Assembly (NCBI RefSeq): GCF_947490095.1
Contig: NZ_CANLFS010000011.1
Span: forward strand, 30,774 to 94,773
DNA: 64,000 nt
Source: an uncultured Halomonas sp.
Lineage (GTDB): Bacteria; Pseudomonadota; Gammaproteobacteria; Pseudomonadales; Halomonadaceae
Direction of reading: 5' to 3'
Part shown: positions 1 to 7,669 of the stretch, piece after piece
Layout of the letters: every line of letters starts with the position of its first letter
How positions within the stretch are numbered: the first letter of the stretch is position 1
The notes under the pieces: generated by a model
What the model was told of the DNA's origin: nothing
Database searches by the model: none
Seen by the model: the letters and a program-made list of their open reading frames with translations, nothing else
Made by a program: the position numbers and the translations under genes

Positions 1-21
1 GATCAGCAGACGCTTGGGCAT
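1..21 (-). CDS. Start of a gene cut by the left edge
   Basis: On the minus strand an ATG at 19-21 begins a reading frame, MPKRLLI, that runs off the window. It is preceded at a proper distance by GAGGAGCT, a strong ribosome binding site. Only seven codons are visible, so the product cannot be named. It is divergent from the YbhB-like gene, and the two would share the 67-bp space between them as promoter region. Confidence 0.5.
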
Positions 22-88
22 ATTGACAGCTCCTCGGTTGTTTCCCAGTCTAGATTATTATGTGTCGCGTTTATCAGGAGGATCAGCA

Positions 89-568
89 ATGGCATTCGCC
101 CTGTCGACCCTACGCCTCACCAGTCCCGCCTTCGATGACGGGGGCGCCATTCCTGCCAGACATACCGGTGAAGGCGATGATCTCTCGCCGGCGCTGGTCT
201 GGCAGGATGTCCCCGATGGCACGAAGGGGTTCGCGTTGATCTGCCATGATCCGGATGCGCCGCTGGTGCAACATGGCACCCAGGGGTTCGTGCATTGGGT
301 GCTCTACAACGTCCCTGCCTCCACGACCAGCCTCGAGGAGGCGACGAGCATCGGCACCAGGGGCAAGAACGATATGGGCAAGCTGGGCTATGGCGGCCCC
401 ATGCCGCCCAAAGGCCACGGCGTGCATCGCTATTACTTCTGGTTGCTGGCGCTGGACAAGCCCACCGACGACCTGCCCGAGGGCCTATCGCTGCGTGATC
501 TGCTGGTCAGGATCGAGCCACACCTGCTGGGCATGAATCGCCTGGTGGGGACCTATCGGCGCAGCTGA
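89..568 (+). CDS. YbhB/YbcL family (PEBP-like, Raf kinase inhibitor-like) protein
   Basis: This 159-residue protein belongs to the phosphatidylethanolamine-binding protein fold family (E. coli YbhB/YbcL), small soluble proteins whose bacterial substrates are not settled. The ligand-pocket signature is visible: DPDAP at residues 54-58, followed by the HW pair in FVHWVLYNVP and the C-terminal GPMPPKGHGVHRYYF block at about 103-117. The start at 89 is chosen because CAGGAGGA lies just upstream; an in-frame upstream ATG at 14 has no such site and would add residues unlike the family. The length is normal for the family. The gene is convergent with the remnant at 662-880, with a strong hairpin between them. 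The family assignment is firm; the function is open. Confidence 0.92.
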   Translation: MAFALSTLRLTSPAFDDGGAIPARHTGEGDDLSPALVWQDVPDGTKGFALICHDPDAPLVQHGTQGFVHWVLYNVPASTTSLEEATSIGTRGKNDMGKLGYGGPMPPKGHGVHRYYFWLLALDKPTDDLPEGLSLRDLLVRIEPHLLGMNRLVGTYRRS

Positions 569-592
569 GCACGACCCCGCCAGCCGATGGAC

Positions 593-626
593 GAGCGCCC
601 CGGCATCCTGCGATGCCGGGGCGCTC
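593..626. terminator. Perfect 15-bp hairpin between convergent genes
   Basis: Arms at 593-607 and 612-626 (GAGCGCCCCGGCATC and its exact complement) close a four-base loop. It lies between the stop of the YbhB-like gene and the stop of the minus-strand DJ-1 remnant, so it probably ends both transcripts. There is no good T-run on either side, so it could act with Rho or simply protect 3' ends. Confidence 0.6.
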
Positions 627-661
627 TGCCATGGGGCCTGAAAACCTGGAAAAAGCGAGGG

Positions 662-880
662 TTATTCGCTGAGTGCCTCGAGCAGCACCCTGGCGACCGG
701 CTCCGAAGAGGGCGGGTTCTGGCCGGTGATGAGGCGGCCATCGCGGCAGGTGTAGGGGGCGAAATCATCGGCCTTGGAATAGTCGGCTCCGGCGGCCTTG
801 AGGGCATCCTCCACCAGGTGAGGCACCACCTCGCCCAGGCGGTCGTGTGAGGTATGGACCATCAAGATGCGTTGACTCAT
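662..880 (-). pseudogene. Internally deleted type 1 glutamine amidotransferase (DJ-1/PfpI) remnant, 72 aa
   Basis: The first 17 residues (RILMVHTSHDRLG) match the N-terminus of class I amidotransferase-like DJ-1/PfpI proteins, which are normally about 220-230 residues. They run directly into VVPHLVEDALKAAG and DGRLITGQNPPSS, which match the extreme C-terminus of the same family. The roughly 140-150 residues in between, including the nucleophile-elbow cysteine and its neighbouring histidine, are absent, yet the frame stays open and the start keeps a good site (AGGAG before ATG at 880). The simplest reading is an in-frame internal deletion leaving a catalytically dead peptide. A functional 72-residue microprotein cannot be excluded. 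The family matches are from memory of the family consensus. Confidence 0.75.
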
Positions 881-1019
881 GAAGCGCTCCTGTCCGAGGC
901 ATTGCCTTTTGACGGGTTGGCCAGCAGTGTGAAGCAATGAATGCTCATGGGGAAATTGAAGTTTGGTTATGGCCGGCGTGCAGAAAGTTTATGCCTGCCG
1001 GTATCGGGAGGTGTGAGTC

Positions 1020-1397
1020 ATGTCAAAGACGCACTACAGCGTTCTACGAGTTTACTACGATGGCGTCTGCCCCCGCTGTCGGCGAGATCGTGCCCGCTAT
1101 GAGCGCTGGGCGGGGGAGGCCGGCGATCGGGTGGCATGGTGTGATGTGACCGAGCATCAGCAGATGCTGCGCGATAAGGGGGTGGACCCGCAGGCCGCGC
1201 TGCTCTCACTGCATGTGGAAGAGGACGGCGGGCGCATCGTGGAGGGAATCGATGCCTATATCCTGCTGATGCAGCGAGTGCCGCGCCTCAGGCCGTTGGC
1301 CCGGTTGATCGGCCTGCCGGGACTCAAGCCGCTGCTGCGCTGGTGCTATGACGGCTGGGTAAGGCGTCGCCTGATTCGCCAGGGGCGCCTGCCGTAA
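1020..1397 (+). CDS. DUF393 (DCC family) thiol-disulfide oxidoreductase-like protein
   Basis: This 125-residue protein starts with YYDGVCPRC, the DxxCxxC-type hallmark of the DCC/DUF393 family (Cys17 and Cys20), which is thought to have thioredoxin-like redox activity though substrates are unproven. The C-terminal half holds the hydrophobic segment LARLIGLPGLKPLLRWCYDGW typical of the family. The start follows GGGAGGTG. It stands alone; a hairpin at 1495-1518 ends it. Confidence 0.9.
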   Translation: MSKTHYSVLRVYYDGVCPRCRRDRARYERWAGEAGDRVAWCDVTEHQQMLRDKGVDPQAALLSLHVEEDGGRIVEGIDAYILLMQRVPRLRPLARLIGLPGLKPLLRWCYDGWVRRRLIRQGRLP

Positions 1398-1494
1398 GGC
1401 AATGCCACGCTCCGTCGTTGTCATGCGGTTATGCGCGGACGTGGCAGGTCGCCCCGCTGGCGAGAGGGGGGGAGTGGCAGCGCCCACCAACGCA

Positions 1495-1518
1495 AACGCC
1501 GCCCCGAAGGGCGGCGTT
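1495..1518. terminator. Bidirectional hairpin (10-bp stem, CGAA loop)
   Basis: AACGCCGCCC at 1495-1504 pairs with GGGCGGCGTT at 1509-1518 around a CGAA tetraloop. It sits between the convergent DUF393 gene and the small minus-strand gene at 1565-1813. Confidence 0.65.
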
Positions 1519-1564
1519 GTCGGGCAGGCTTGGGCGCGGGCTCAGGGGCCGGCGCCCGGGTCGC

Positions 1565-1813
1565 TCAGGCGTAAGCCTGGCGAGGCATGAAGGCCCGCAG
1601 GCTCTCCAGGCTCATGACCTTCCAGCCGGCATCGGGCTGGTCGGTCTGGAAACCGATATCGAAGCCCTTGTCTTCCAGGCTGGGCTGCCAGAATTCGCGA
1701 GTCGCCAGCGTCTCGGCCTCACCGGCGTTGGCCGCATGGAAGACGCCGCCGCCGAGGTGCTGCTCCTGACCGCGGGGATGAATGGCAAAGACATCGACGA
1801 GGAAGGCTTGCAT
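1565..1813 (-). CDS. Hypothetical 82-residue protein
   Basis: I do not recognise the family. The frame starts MQAFLVDVFAIHPRGQEQHLGGGVF and ends at 1565; the start at 1813 is taken because GTGAGAG precedes it and the upstream in-frame extension (to 1951) is not protein-like. The sequence is acidic and soluble, with a Trp-Lys pair in AGWKVMSL and no membrane segment. The gene is read in the same direction as the M42 peptidase but a terminator at 1960-1988 separates them, so it is probably transcribed alone. Confidence 0.6.
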   Translation of the reverse strand: MQAFLVDVFAIHPRGQEQHLGGGVFHAANAGEAETLATREFWQPSLEDKGFDIGFQTDQPDAGWKVMSLESLRAFMPRQAYA

Positions 1814-1959
1814 GACGCTCTCACTGATTGAATAGCTGACTGTGAGGCCATCATAGCCCTTGCCCGGGGCTAAAGAGAGTGAAACGCGATTCCGTTGTGT
1901 TACCCCCCATAACGCCGCTGCATCATTCTTCGCCGGCATGGGGGATGCCATAAACGATA

Positions 1960-1988
1960 ACGCCCCGAACGTCTCGCGTTCGGGGCGT
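1960..1988 (-). terminator. Intrinsic terminator of the M42 peptidase gene
   Basis: ACGCCCCGAACG at 1960-1971 pairs perfectly with 1977-1988 around a 5-base loop. On the minus strand it is followed by the T-rich TTATCGTTTA, just past the peptidase stop. Confidence 0.8.
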
Positions 1989-2007
1989 CATGCGCGTCTC
2001 GCCGGGA

Positions 2008-3252
2008 TCAGCTCTGCTGGCTCTCGGGCTTGTCACCGCCACGGTGGGTGAGGGGGCTTGCCGCGTCGAGGCGCGGGTGGTTGTCGAGGAACTCGCGGTG
2101 GGGGGCAGGCAGGGCGTCCAGGGCCTGGAGGCTGCGGGTGATGGCGTGGATAGCCGCGGTCACGTCCCGGGTATTGCCGGTCTCGGAGATGGTATGCATA
2201 TTGCGAATCGGGAAGCCGATGGACGTCGCCGCACAGTCCACGGCGGCGAGGACGCCGGCCATGCCGTCGGTCCCGGTGTCGACGCCGACGATATCGCGCT
2301 GCATGGGGATGGCATGTGCCCGGGCGGTGCCCTCGATGATGCGGTTGAGCTGCTCGCTGGCGATGGAGCCCACGGACATGGTGAAGCCCTTGCCCATTTC
2401 CAGTGGCTGCATGCGGCGGTCGCCGATGCCGGGGGCGGCCACGTAGTCATGGTTGACGTCCACGGCGATGATGGCATCGGGCTCCAGTTCGCCGGCCAGC
2501 ACCCGGCTGCCGAAGCGGCCGATTTCCTCGTAGCTGGCGATGGCGAACATCACCCGGACCTTCTCGGTGCCCCCGGCCTCGGCGATCAGGCGTGCCACCT
2601 CGGCGGTGACGAAGCAGCCCAGGCCGTTATCGAGATAGGCGCCGTAGAAGGTGTCGGGGCTGAAGCCGTGGCGAATGGGGCGCTCCAGGAGGATGGCATC
2701 GCCGGGGCGCACGCCCAGATTCTCTATCTGCTGCTTCTTGTTGTCGCCGTGGATCTGCAGGTCGAGATAGAGCTGCTCCTTCTTGATGCCCTTGTCTCCG
2801 CTGCGCTGGGCGGGGTCCGAGAAGTGGATGGCACCCAGCGCCTCCACGGTGCCGCCCTGGAGGCGCCGATAGCTGCCCGGTGCCTCGGGATCCTCGCTGA
2901 ACAGCGTCACCTCATGGCCGACCAGCACATTGGGCAGAAAGGAATCGCTGTTGATCCAGATCTTGCCATCTTCGCCGATGGAGCGGACTTGCATGCGGAT
3001 CTTGTCCGCGTGGCCGATGACCATCACCTTGAAGAGGTCATCACGCCCCGGGTGAGTGTCCAGCACCACGCCGGCGTGTCCCTTGAACTGATGCAGCTGC
3101 CAGCCTTCGGGAGCGAAGCTCTCGAAATAGGGCTTGAGTACGCCGTAGGTCATGGCGCCCTCGAGTCCGACGGGGCTCGGGGCGGCGAGAATGTCACGCA
3201 TCAGCGCGAACTGCTCGTCGGGCATGGCGGACGTCCAGGGTGTTGCGCTCAT
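2008..3252 (-). CDS. M42-like family metallopeptidase (osmoprotectant/tetrahedral aminopeptidase type)
   Basis: This 414-residue protein has the co-catalytic di-metal layout of family M42/M18 aminopeptidases: zinc-ligand His in GHADK (His81), the bridging Asp in AYLDNGLG, the general-base Glu pair in SYEEIGRFGS, the Asp ligand in VDVNHDYV and the last His in RNMHTISE. Such enzymes trim peptides in the cytoplasm as large oligomers. It starts at 3252, where AAGGAG precedes the ATG; an upstream in-frame extension to 3450 overlaps the start region of the divergent transporter and lacks family similarity. The protein is slightly longer than classical M42 (about 350 residues). The exact substrate is unknown. 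Confidence 0.88.
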   Translation of the reverse strand: MSATPWTSAMPDEQFALMRDILAAPSPVGLEGAMTYGVLKPYFESFAPEGWQLHQFKGHAGVVLDTHPGRDDLFKVMVIGHADKIRMQVRSIGEDGKIWINSDSFLPNVLVGHEVTLFSEDPEAPGSYRRLQGGTVEALGAIHFSDPAQRSGDKGIKKEQLYLDLQIHGDNKKQQIENLGVRPGDAILLERPIRHGFSPDTFYGAYLDNGLGCFVTAEVARLIAEAGGTEKVRVMFAIASYEEIGRFGSRVLAGELEPDAIIAVDVNHDYVAAPGIGDRRMQPLEMGKGFTMSVGSIASEQLNRIIEGTARAHAIPMQRDIVGVDTGTDGMAGVLAAVDCAATSIGFPIRNMHTISETGNTRDVTAAIHAITRSLQALDALPAPHREFLDNHPRLDAASPLTHRGGDKPESQQS

Positions 3253-3448
3253 TCGTTGAGTCTCCTTGCATGGCGGGGGGGATGGTTGCCCCCGTATCGT
3301 GATGAGGTCGAAGCATGAGCCAGGCGTGCCGGGAACGGCCGCCGGAAGCGTGTGGCGGAAGTTTACCATGGCGCGAGCCATGCCCTGCAGGGGCCATGCT
3401 CTACAGTGGTGATTGAGCGGTGTCATCAACTGGCGGGAGGGAGTCGGC

Positions 3449-4207
3449 ATGAAAGGGCTCAGGCGTAGCGACCTGGAGGAAGAGCATCACCCGGAGGCCA
3501 TTCGCCGGCGGTTGCAGAGCGGCAACGCCGGGCAGAGTCTGCCGGATGCCATTCTCGGCGGCATCGATGGCTGTGTGACCACCTTCGCCGTGGTCTCCGG
3601 TGCCTTCGGGGCCGGCTTCTCGGCCAGCGTGGCGCTGGTGCTGGGGTTTGCCAACCTGCTGGCCGATGGCTTCAGCATGGCGATCAGCAACTATGAGGCG
3701 ATCAAGGCGCAGCGCGAACACGTCGATGGTGTGCGTCGTAACGAACATCATCATATCGCGGTGATACCCGAGGGGGAGCGTGAGGAGATCCGCCAGATCT
3801 TCCTCGCCAAGGGCTTCGCGGGCGAGACACTGGAGCGGGTGGTGGAGACCATCTGCAGCGACCGCGAACTCTGGGTGGAGACCATGCTGCGCGAGGAGCA
3901 CGGCCTGCAGACCGAGGGATTGAGCCCCCTGCGGTCGGGGCTGGTCACCTTTGGCGCCTTCCTGGCCGTGGGGGCGGTGCCGCTCGTGCCCTACGCCGTC
4001 CCCGGCCTTGGCGCGAATGCCCAGTTTTTGACGAGCCTGGCACTGGCCGGGCTGATGTTCTTCCTGATCGGCATGGGCAAGAGCGTCGTCTATCACCAGC
4101 CGCTGCTGGCGTCCGGTGCACGCACTCTGCTCATGGGCGGAGCGGCGGCGGGCCTGGCCTTTCTGACGGGCCACCTGGCCCAGGCGCTATTCGGGGTTGG
4201 TCCATAG
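3449..4207 (+). CDS. VIT1/CCC1 family metal (Fe2+/Mn2+) transporter
   Basis: The 252-residue protein begins with a hydrophilic stretch, then has the characteristic GGIDGCVTTFAVVSGAFGAG first membrane segment and FANLLADGFSMAISNYEA second segment of the VIT1/CCC1 family, a charged cytoplasmic metal-binding-type domain (about residues 75-150, rich in Glu and His), and three further membrane segments to the C-terminus. Family members move ferrous iron or manganese out of the cytosol. The start at 3449 is chosen for the GGGAGGG site; an in-frame ATG at 3413 has none. It is divergent from the M42 peptidase and followed by the heptamer repeat array. Confidence 0.9.
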   Translation: MKGLRRSDLEEEHHPEAIRRRLQSGNAGQSLPDAILGGIDGCVTTFAVVSGAFGAGFSASVALVLGFANLLADGFSMAISNYEAIKAQREHVDGVRRNEHHHIAVIPEGEREEIRQIFLAKGFAGETLERVVETICSDRELWVETMLREEHGLQTEGLSPLRSGLVTFGAFLAVGAVPLVPYAVPGLGANAQFLTSLALAGLMFFLIGMGKSVVYHQPLLASGARTLLMGGAAAGLAFLTGHLAQALFGVGP

Positions 4208-4253
4208 CGGAGAGGGAAAAGGGCAGCGCCGCGTCAGGGGGGCGTGGTTGAGG

Positions 4254-4428
4254 GGTGAGGGGTGAGGGGTGAGGGGTGAATGGTGAGGGGTGAGAGGTGA
4301 GGAGTGAGGGGTGAATGGTGAATGGTGAGTGGTGAATGGTGAATGGTGAATGGTGAGGGGTGAATGGTGAATGGTGAATGGTGAATGGTGAATGGTGAGG
4401 GGTGAGGAGTGAGGGGTGAATGGTAAGG
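4254..4428. repeat. Array of 25 heptanucleotide units (GGTGAAT / GGTGAGG)
   Basis: From 4254 to 4428 the sequence is an unbroken 7-bp periodic array: 25 units, mostly GGTGAAT and GGTGAGG, with single variants GGTGAGA, GGTGAGT, AGTGAGG (twice) and a final GGTAAGG. There is no indel, so the period is kept for 175 bp. It fills most of the gap between the VIT-type gene and the terminator of the AlsT gene. All translations are low-complexity and no gene is claimed in it. Confidence 0.95.
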
Positions 4429-4448
4429 GGCCGCGTGACGCGGCCCCT
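4426..4448 (-). terminator. Intrinsic terminator of the AlsT gene
   Basis: GGGGCCGCG (4427-4435) pairs with CGCGGCCCC (4439-4447) plus one flanking A-T pair, around a TGA loop, immediately after the AlsT stop on the minus strand, then TTACCATT. Confidence 0.75.
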
Positions 4449-4453
4449 CGGGG

Positions 4454-5890
4454 TCAGCGCCGGGGCCAGGCCTTGGGGTCGACCTTGTCGACCAGCTTGG
4501 GGAAGCGGCCGGGGTCGAAGACGGGTTCCTGCCCCGCCTTGAGCTGGCGCTCGTAGTCCTTGAACAGCGCAAATGCCACCGGCGAGAGCAGCAGAATGGC
4601 GACCAGGTTGATCAGTGCCATCATGCCCATGGAGAAGTCGGCAAAGCTCCAGATCGTCCCGAGGCTTGCGATGGAGCCGATCATGACCATGCTCAGCACC
4701 GCCAGGCGGTAGACCAGAATGGCCAGAGGGGCCCGGCGGCGGCCGGCCAGGTACTCTACGTTGGCTTCGCCGTAGGAGTAGTTGGCGATCACCGAGGTGA
4801 AGGCGAACAGCAGGATGGCGATGGCGATGAACTGGCCGCCCCATTCGCCCACATGCTGGGAGAGGGCGAGCTGGGTGAGCTGGATCCCGTTGGCCTCGTC
4901 ACCGGCCAGGAGCTCGGGGCCCGCCATGATGATGATGGCCGCGGTGGCGGTACAGATCACCAGGGTGTCGAGGAAGACGCCGAGCATCTGGATGAATCCC
5001 TGAGCGGCGGGATGGTCGGGATGCGTGGTGGCGGTGGCCGCGGCGTTGGGGGCCGAGCCCATGCCCGCCTCATTGGAGAACAGGCCGCGCTTGATGCCGT
5101 TCATGATGGCCTGCGCCACCGCATAGCCCACCGCACCACCGGCGGCCTGTTCGAGGCCGAAGGCGCTCTTGATGATGGTGCCCAGCGCGGCGGGCAGGTC
5201 ACCGATATTGAGGGCCACCACCGTCAGTGCCAGCAGCAGGTAGAGCAGCGCCATTAGCGGCACCACCAGCTCGGCGACGCGGGCGATGGACTTGAGGCCG
5301 CCGAAGATGATGGGGGCGACGATCGCCATCAGCACGAGGCCCATGATCCAGGTGGGCACGGCGAAGGCCTCCTGCATCGCCTGGGCGATGGAGTTGGCCT
5401 GCACGCTGTTGAAGGCCAGGCCGAAGGCAATGATCAGGCAGACCGAGAAGGCGACTGCCAGCCAGCGCAGGCCGAGGCCGCGCTCGATATAGCGAGCCGG
5501 CCCCCCGCGGAAGGTCTGGTCTCCGTGGTCGACCTTGTAGGCCTGGGCCAGGGTGGACTCCACGAAACTGGTGGCCATGCCGACCAGGGCGGTGACCCAC
5601 ATCCAGAAGATGGCGCCGGGGCCGCCGAAGTAGATGGCCACGGCGACCCCGGCCAGGTTGCCGGTGCCCACCCGCGCCGCCAGGCTGGTGGACAGCGCCT
5701 GGAAGGAGGAGATGCCGCCGTTGCCTTCGCGTGAATGGCGCAACAGCGTGAACATATGGCCGAAGTAGCGGAATTGGATGCCGCGGGTCATGACGGTGAA
5801 GTAGAGACCGGCACCGATCAGCAAATAGATCAGGACGCTGCCCCACAGCAGGCCATTGCCGCCGTCTACCAGCCGGTTGAAGAATTCCAT
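4454..5890 (-). CDS. Alanine/glycine:cation symporter family protein (AlsT/AgcS type)
   Basis: This 478-residue protein is an inner-membrane Na+-coupled amino acid symporter of the AGCS family. It shows the family signatures RHSREGNGGISSFQALSTSLAARVGTGNLAGVA near residue 70-100, the FVESTLAQ motif, and the KRGLFSNEAGMGSAPNAAA block in the middle, with about ten hydrophobic segments. The start at 5890 (MEFFNRLVDGGNG) agrees with family members; the further upstream frame (to 6067) is not family-like. The ribosome site is weak (AGGCGAC). It is the same strand as the following epimerase-like gene but 197 bp apart, so probably has its own promoter. Alanine or glycine is the likely substrate; sodium use fits a halophile. 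Confidence 0.92.
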   Translation of the reverse strand: MEFFNRLVDGGNGLLWGSVLIYLLIGAGLYFTVMTRGIQFRYFGHMFTLLRHSREGNGGISSFQALSTSLAARVGTGNLAGVAVAIYFGGPGAIFWMWVTALVGMATSFVESTLAQAYKVDHGDQTFRGGPARYIERGLGLRWLAVAFSVCLIIAFGLAFNSVQANSIAQAMQEAFAVPTWIMGLVLMAIVAPIIFGGLKSIARVAELVVPLMALLYLLLALTVVALNIGDLPAALGTIIKSAFGLEQAAGGAVGYAVAQAIMNGIKRGLFSNEAGMGSAPNAAATATTHPDHPAAQGFIQMLGVFLDTLVICTATAAIIIMAGPELLAGDEANGIQLTQLALSQHVGEWGGQFIAIAILLFAFTSVIANYSYGEANVEYLAGRRRAPLAILVYRLAVLSMVMIGSIASLGTIWSFADFSMGMMALINLVAILLLSPVAFALFKDYERQLKAGQEPVFDPGRFPKLVDKVDPKAWPRR

Positions 5891-6087
5891 GGAAGTCGCC
5901 TGTGTTGCGATGAGTTCGGGCGACCATTTTTCATCTTCCAGGCCGGTTGGCAACTTTTTCTGTGTTGGAGCCTTTGGGCTGTTAGTGCATTGGCCGAATG
6001 AACAGTGAGTCGCAAGGCAGGCTTGATGGCGCTCAACCTGAGGCCTGACGAGTACCGAGGGGGACACATGGCGGGGTGAGGGCGATG

Positions 6088-6999
6088 CTACCCCTGGCTG
6101 GCCAGGCAGCGAGGCAGGCTGTCGTGCAGGGTGTGCGGCATGATGCCGAGGTCGGCGAAGCCGCCCGTATCCGGGTCGGCCAGGTTGTCGTTCTGCATCA
6201 GCAGTACCTGATCCCGGGTGAGGGGAGGCGACGGCAACGGGGCGAGCAGGGCGGCGGCGAGGCGCCAGGCGATAAAAGGCATCGACATCAGGCGTGGATC
6301 CCGTTCGAGCTGGGCCGCCACGCGCCCGACCAGTTCTCGATAGGTGTATACCTCGGGGCCGGCGAGTTCGAAGAGCCGCCGCTGGATGGGCCGTGACGCG
6401 GTGAGTCTCACGGCCGCGCGCGCCACGTCATTCACGTGCACCGGCTGCAGCCGGGTCGTGCCCCGCCCGAACAGCGGCACCAGCGGCAGGCGCACCAGGC
6501 GGGCGAGATGGCGCAGCAGGGCGTCATCGGGGCCGAACAGGACTCCGGGGCGAACCAGGATCGCCTTGGGTAGCGCCTCGACCACGGCCTGTTCGCCCAT
6601 GGCCCGGGCGCGCACATAGGCAGAAGGCGAGCGAGTGTGGGCACCGATGCCCGAGATGTGCACCAGCCGCGAGGTGCCGACCTCCCGAGCCAGCCTCGCC
6701 AGACGACCGGCTCCCTCGACATGGATCGTGGTAAAGGTCAGGTCTGCGCGGCGTTGCTCGGCATAGAGGCTGACCGCATTGATCGCGGCTCCGCCGCCTT
6801 CCAGCGCAGCGGCGACCTGGGCGTCATCGCGAATATCGCACGCCATGGCCTCGATCCGATCCTCCGGCTCACGCCACTCGGGCAATTGCGGATGGCGCGC
6901 GGCGATGCGCACCGGTCGGCCCGCCTCCACCAGCTCGCGCACGATGGCGCGGCCGAGAAATCCCGTGCCTCCGAAGACCGTGGTCGGCCGCTCCTGCAT
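6088..6999 (-). CDS. NAD(P)-binding atypical SDR / NDUFA9-like epimerase family protein
   Basis: The 303-residue protein opens with [18 protein letters not shown], the glycine-rich Rossmann motif of extended/atypical short-chain dehydrogenases, and continues with [24 protein letters not shown] and [11 protein letters not shown], typical of the complex I NDUFA9-like subgroup that is common in bacteria. The classical YxxxK is degenerate, as usual in this subgroup, so it may bind rather than oxidise a substrate. AAGGAA precedes the start. Its role (quinone-, lipid- or respiratory-linked) is not shown by the neighbours. Confidence 0.85.
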   Translation of the reverse strand: MQERPTTVFGGTGFLGRAIVRELVEAGRPVRIAARHPQLPEWREPEDRIEAMACDIRDDAQVAAALEGGGAAINAVSLYAEQRRADLTFTTIHVEGAGRLARLAREVGTSRLVHISGIGAHTRSPSAYVRARAMGEQAVVEALPKAILVRPGVLFGPDDALLRHLARLVRLPLVPLFGRGTTRLQPVHVNDVARAAVRLTASRPIQRRLFELAGPEVYTYRELVGRVAAQLERDPRLMSMPFIAWRLAAALLAPLPSPPLTRDQVLLMQNDNLADPDTGGFADLGIMPHTLHDSLPRCLASQG

Positions 7000-7131
7000 G
7001 CGATTTCCTTCTTATCAACGAGAAACGTCAATCCTGCCAGGCCGGGACGCGGTCGTCATGTGTCGGCTGGAGACCCGCGGCGCCGCGGTGTAGTCTTGGC
7101 GGCCTTTCATTGTTCTCGCCTGGAGCCCGTC

Positions 7132-7473
7132 ATGAGTGAACTGCCCGCCTGTCCCGAATGTAGCTCTCCCTACGCCTATGAGGATGGCATCCAGTATGTC
7201 TGCCCCGAGTGTGGCCACGAATGGTCCCGGGAGACCACCGACGAGAGCGTCGATGATGGCCTCCGGGTGCGAGATGCCAACGGTAACCCGCTGGCCGATG
7301 GCGATACCGTGACCGTGATCAAGGACCTCAAGGTCAAGGGGTCGTCCCAGGTGGTCAAGGTGGGCACCAGGGTGAAGAATATTCGCCTGGTGGAGGGCGA
7401 CCACGATATCGATTGCAAGGTCGAGGGTGTCGGCCCCATGAAACTGAAGTCTCAGTTCGTCAAGAAGGCGTGA
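7132..7473 (+). CDS. YjdM/PhnA-like zinc-ribbon protein
   Basis: This 113-residue protein has two CxxC pairs at its N-terminus (CPECSSPY and CPECGHEW, about residues 8-30) forming a zinc ribbon, followed by the conserved C-terminal domain [25 protein letters not shown] and [17 protein letters not shown]. This is the family historically called PhnA (alkylphosphonate utilisation operon protein, E. coli YjdM); it is not the phosphonoacetate hydrolase and its role is unclear. The start at 7132 lies after TGGAG; a longer upstream frame has no support. Confidence 0.9.
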   Translation: MSELPACPECSSPYAYEDGIQYVCPECGHEWSRETTDESVDDGLRVRDANGNPLADGDTVTVIKDLKVKGSSQVVKVGTRVKNIRLVEGDHDIDCKVEGVGPMKLKSQFVKKA

Positions 7474-7494
7474 GCGGGACGGCGTCATAGTTTA

Positions 7495-7514
7495 CGCAAA
7501 TGATAACGATTGCG
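7495..7514. promoter_or_regulatory. Fur-box-like site upstream of the suf operon
   Basis: CGCAAATGATAACGATTGCG contains ATGATAA in the register of the E. coli Fur consensus (12 of 19 positions agree by my count) and has inverted CGCAA/TTGCG ends. It lies about 155 bp before the sufR start. Fur control of suf operons is known in enterobacteria; here it is inferred. Confidence 0.4.
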
Positions 7515-7584
7515 TTTATTGATGCTATCGGTGCCGAACGTGTCGCTATCCTGCCGGCTGCAGGAGGGAATTCTCGCCCTGGGC

Positions 7585-7613
7585 TTCACATCGAAATCAT
7601 ACAGGACTAAAAT
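7585..7613 (+). promoter_or_regulatory. Predicted sigma-70 promoter of the suf operon
   Basis: TTCACA at 7585-7590 (5 of 6 to TTGACA) and TAAAAT at 7608-7613 (5 of 6 to TATAAT) are separated by exactly 17 bp. The start would fall near 7620, about 50 nt before sufR. Confidence 0.65.
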
Positions 7614-7623
7614 GGTCCGCAAT
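7599..7623. promoter_or_regulatory. IscR/SufR-type operator overlapping the suf -10 box
   Basis: The core GGACTAAAATGGTCC is an inverted repeat; with flanks ATAC on the left and GCAAT on the right, 20 of 25 positions match the E. coli IscR type-1 consensus as I recall it. It covers the -10 box, the position expected for repression by the Rrf2-family SufR encoded just downstream. Confidence 0.65.
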
Positions 7624-7669
7624 TGAGGCGCGGCATTCCGCCGGGCCGCTCGCCCACAGGAGGCACGTC

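Noticed and set aside
1990..3318. 442-codon plus-strand open frame opposite the M42 peptidase
   Set aside because: It is the complement of a well-supported metallopeptidase gene and its translation is a Gly/Val/His-rich shadow without family features.
4254..4428. CRISPR array
   Set aside because: The repeat unit is only 7 bp with no spacers, and no cas gene is near.
4131..4844. Long minus-strand reading frame across the heptamer array
   Set aside because: It consists of Pro-His-Ser-Pro repeats produced by the 7-bp repeat and runs through the AlsT gene in another frame; it has no ribosome site.
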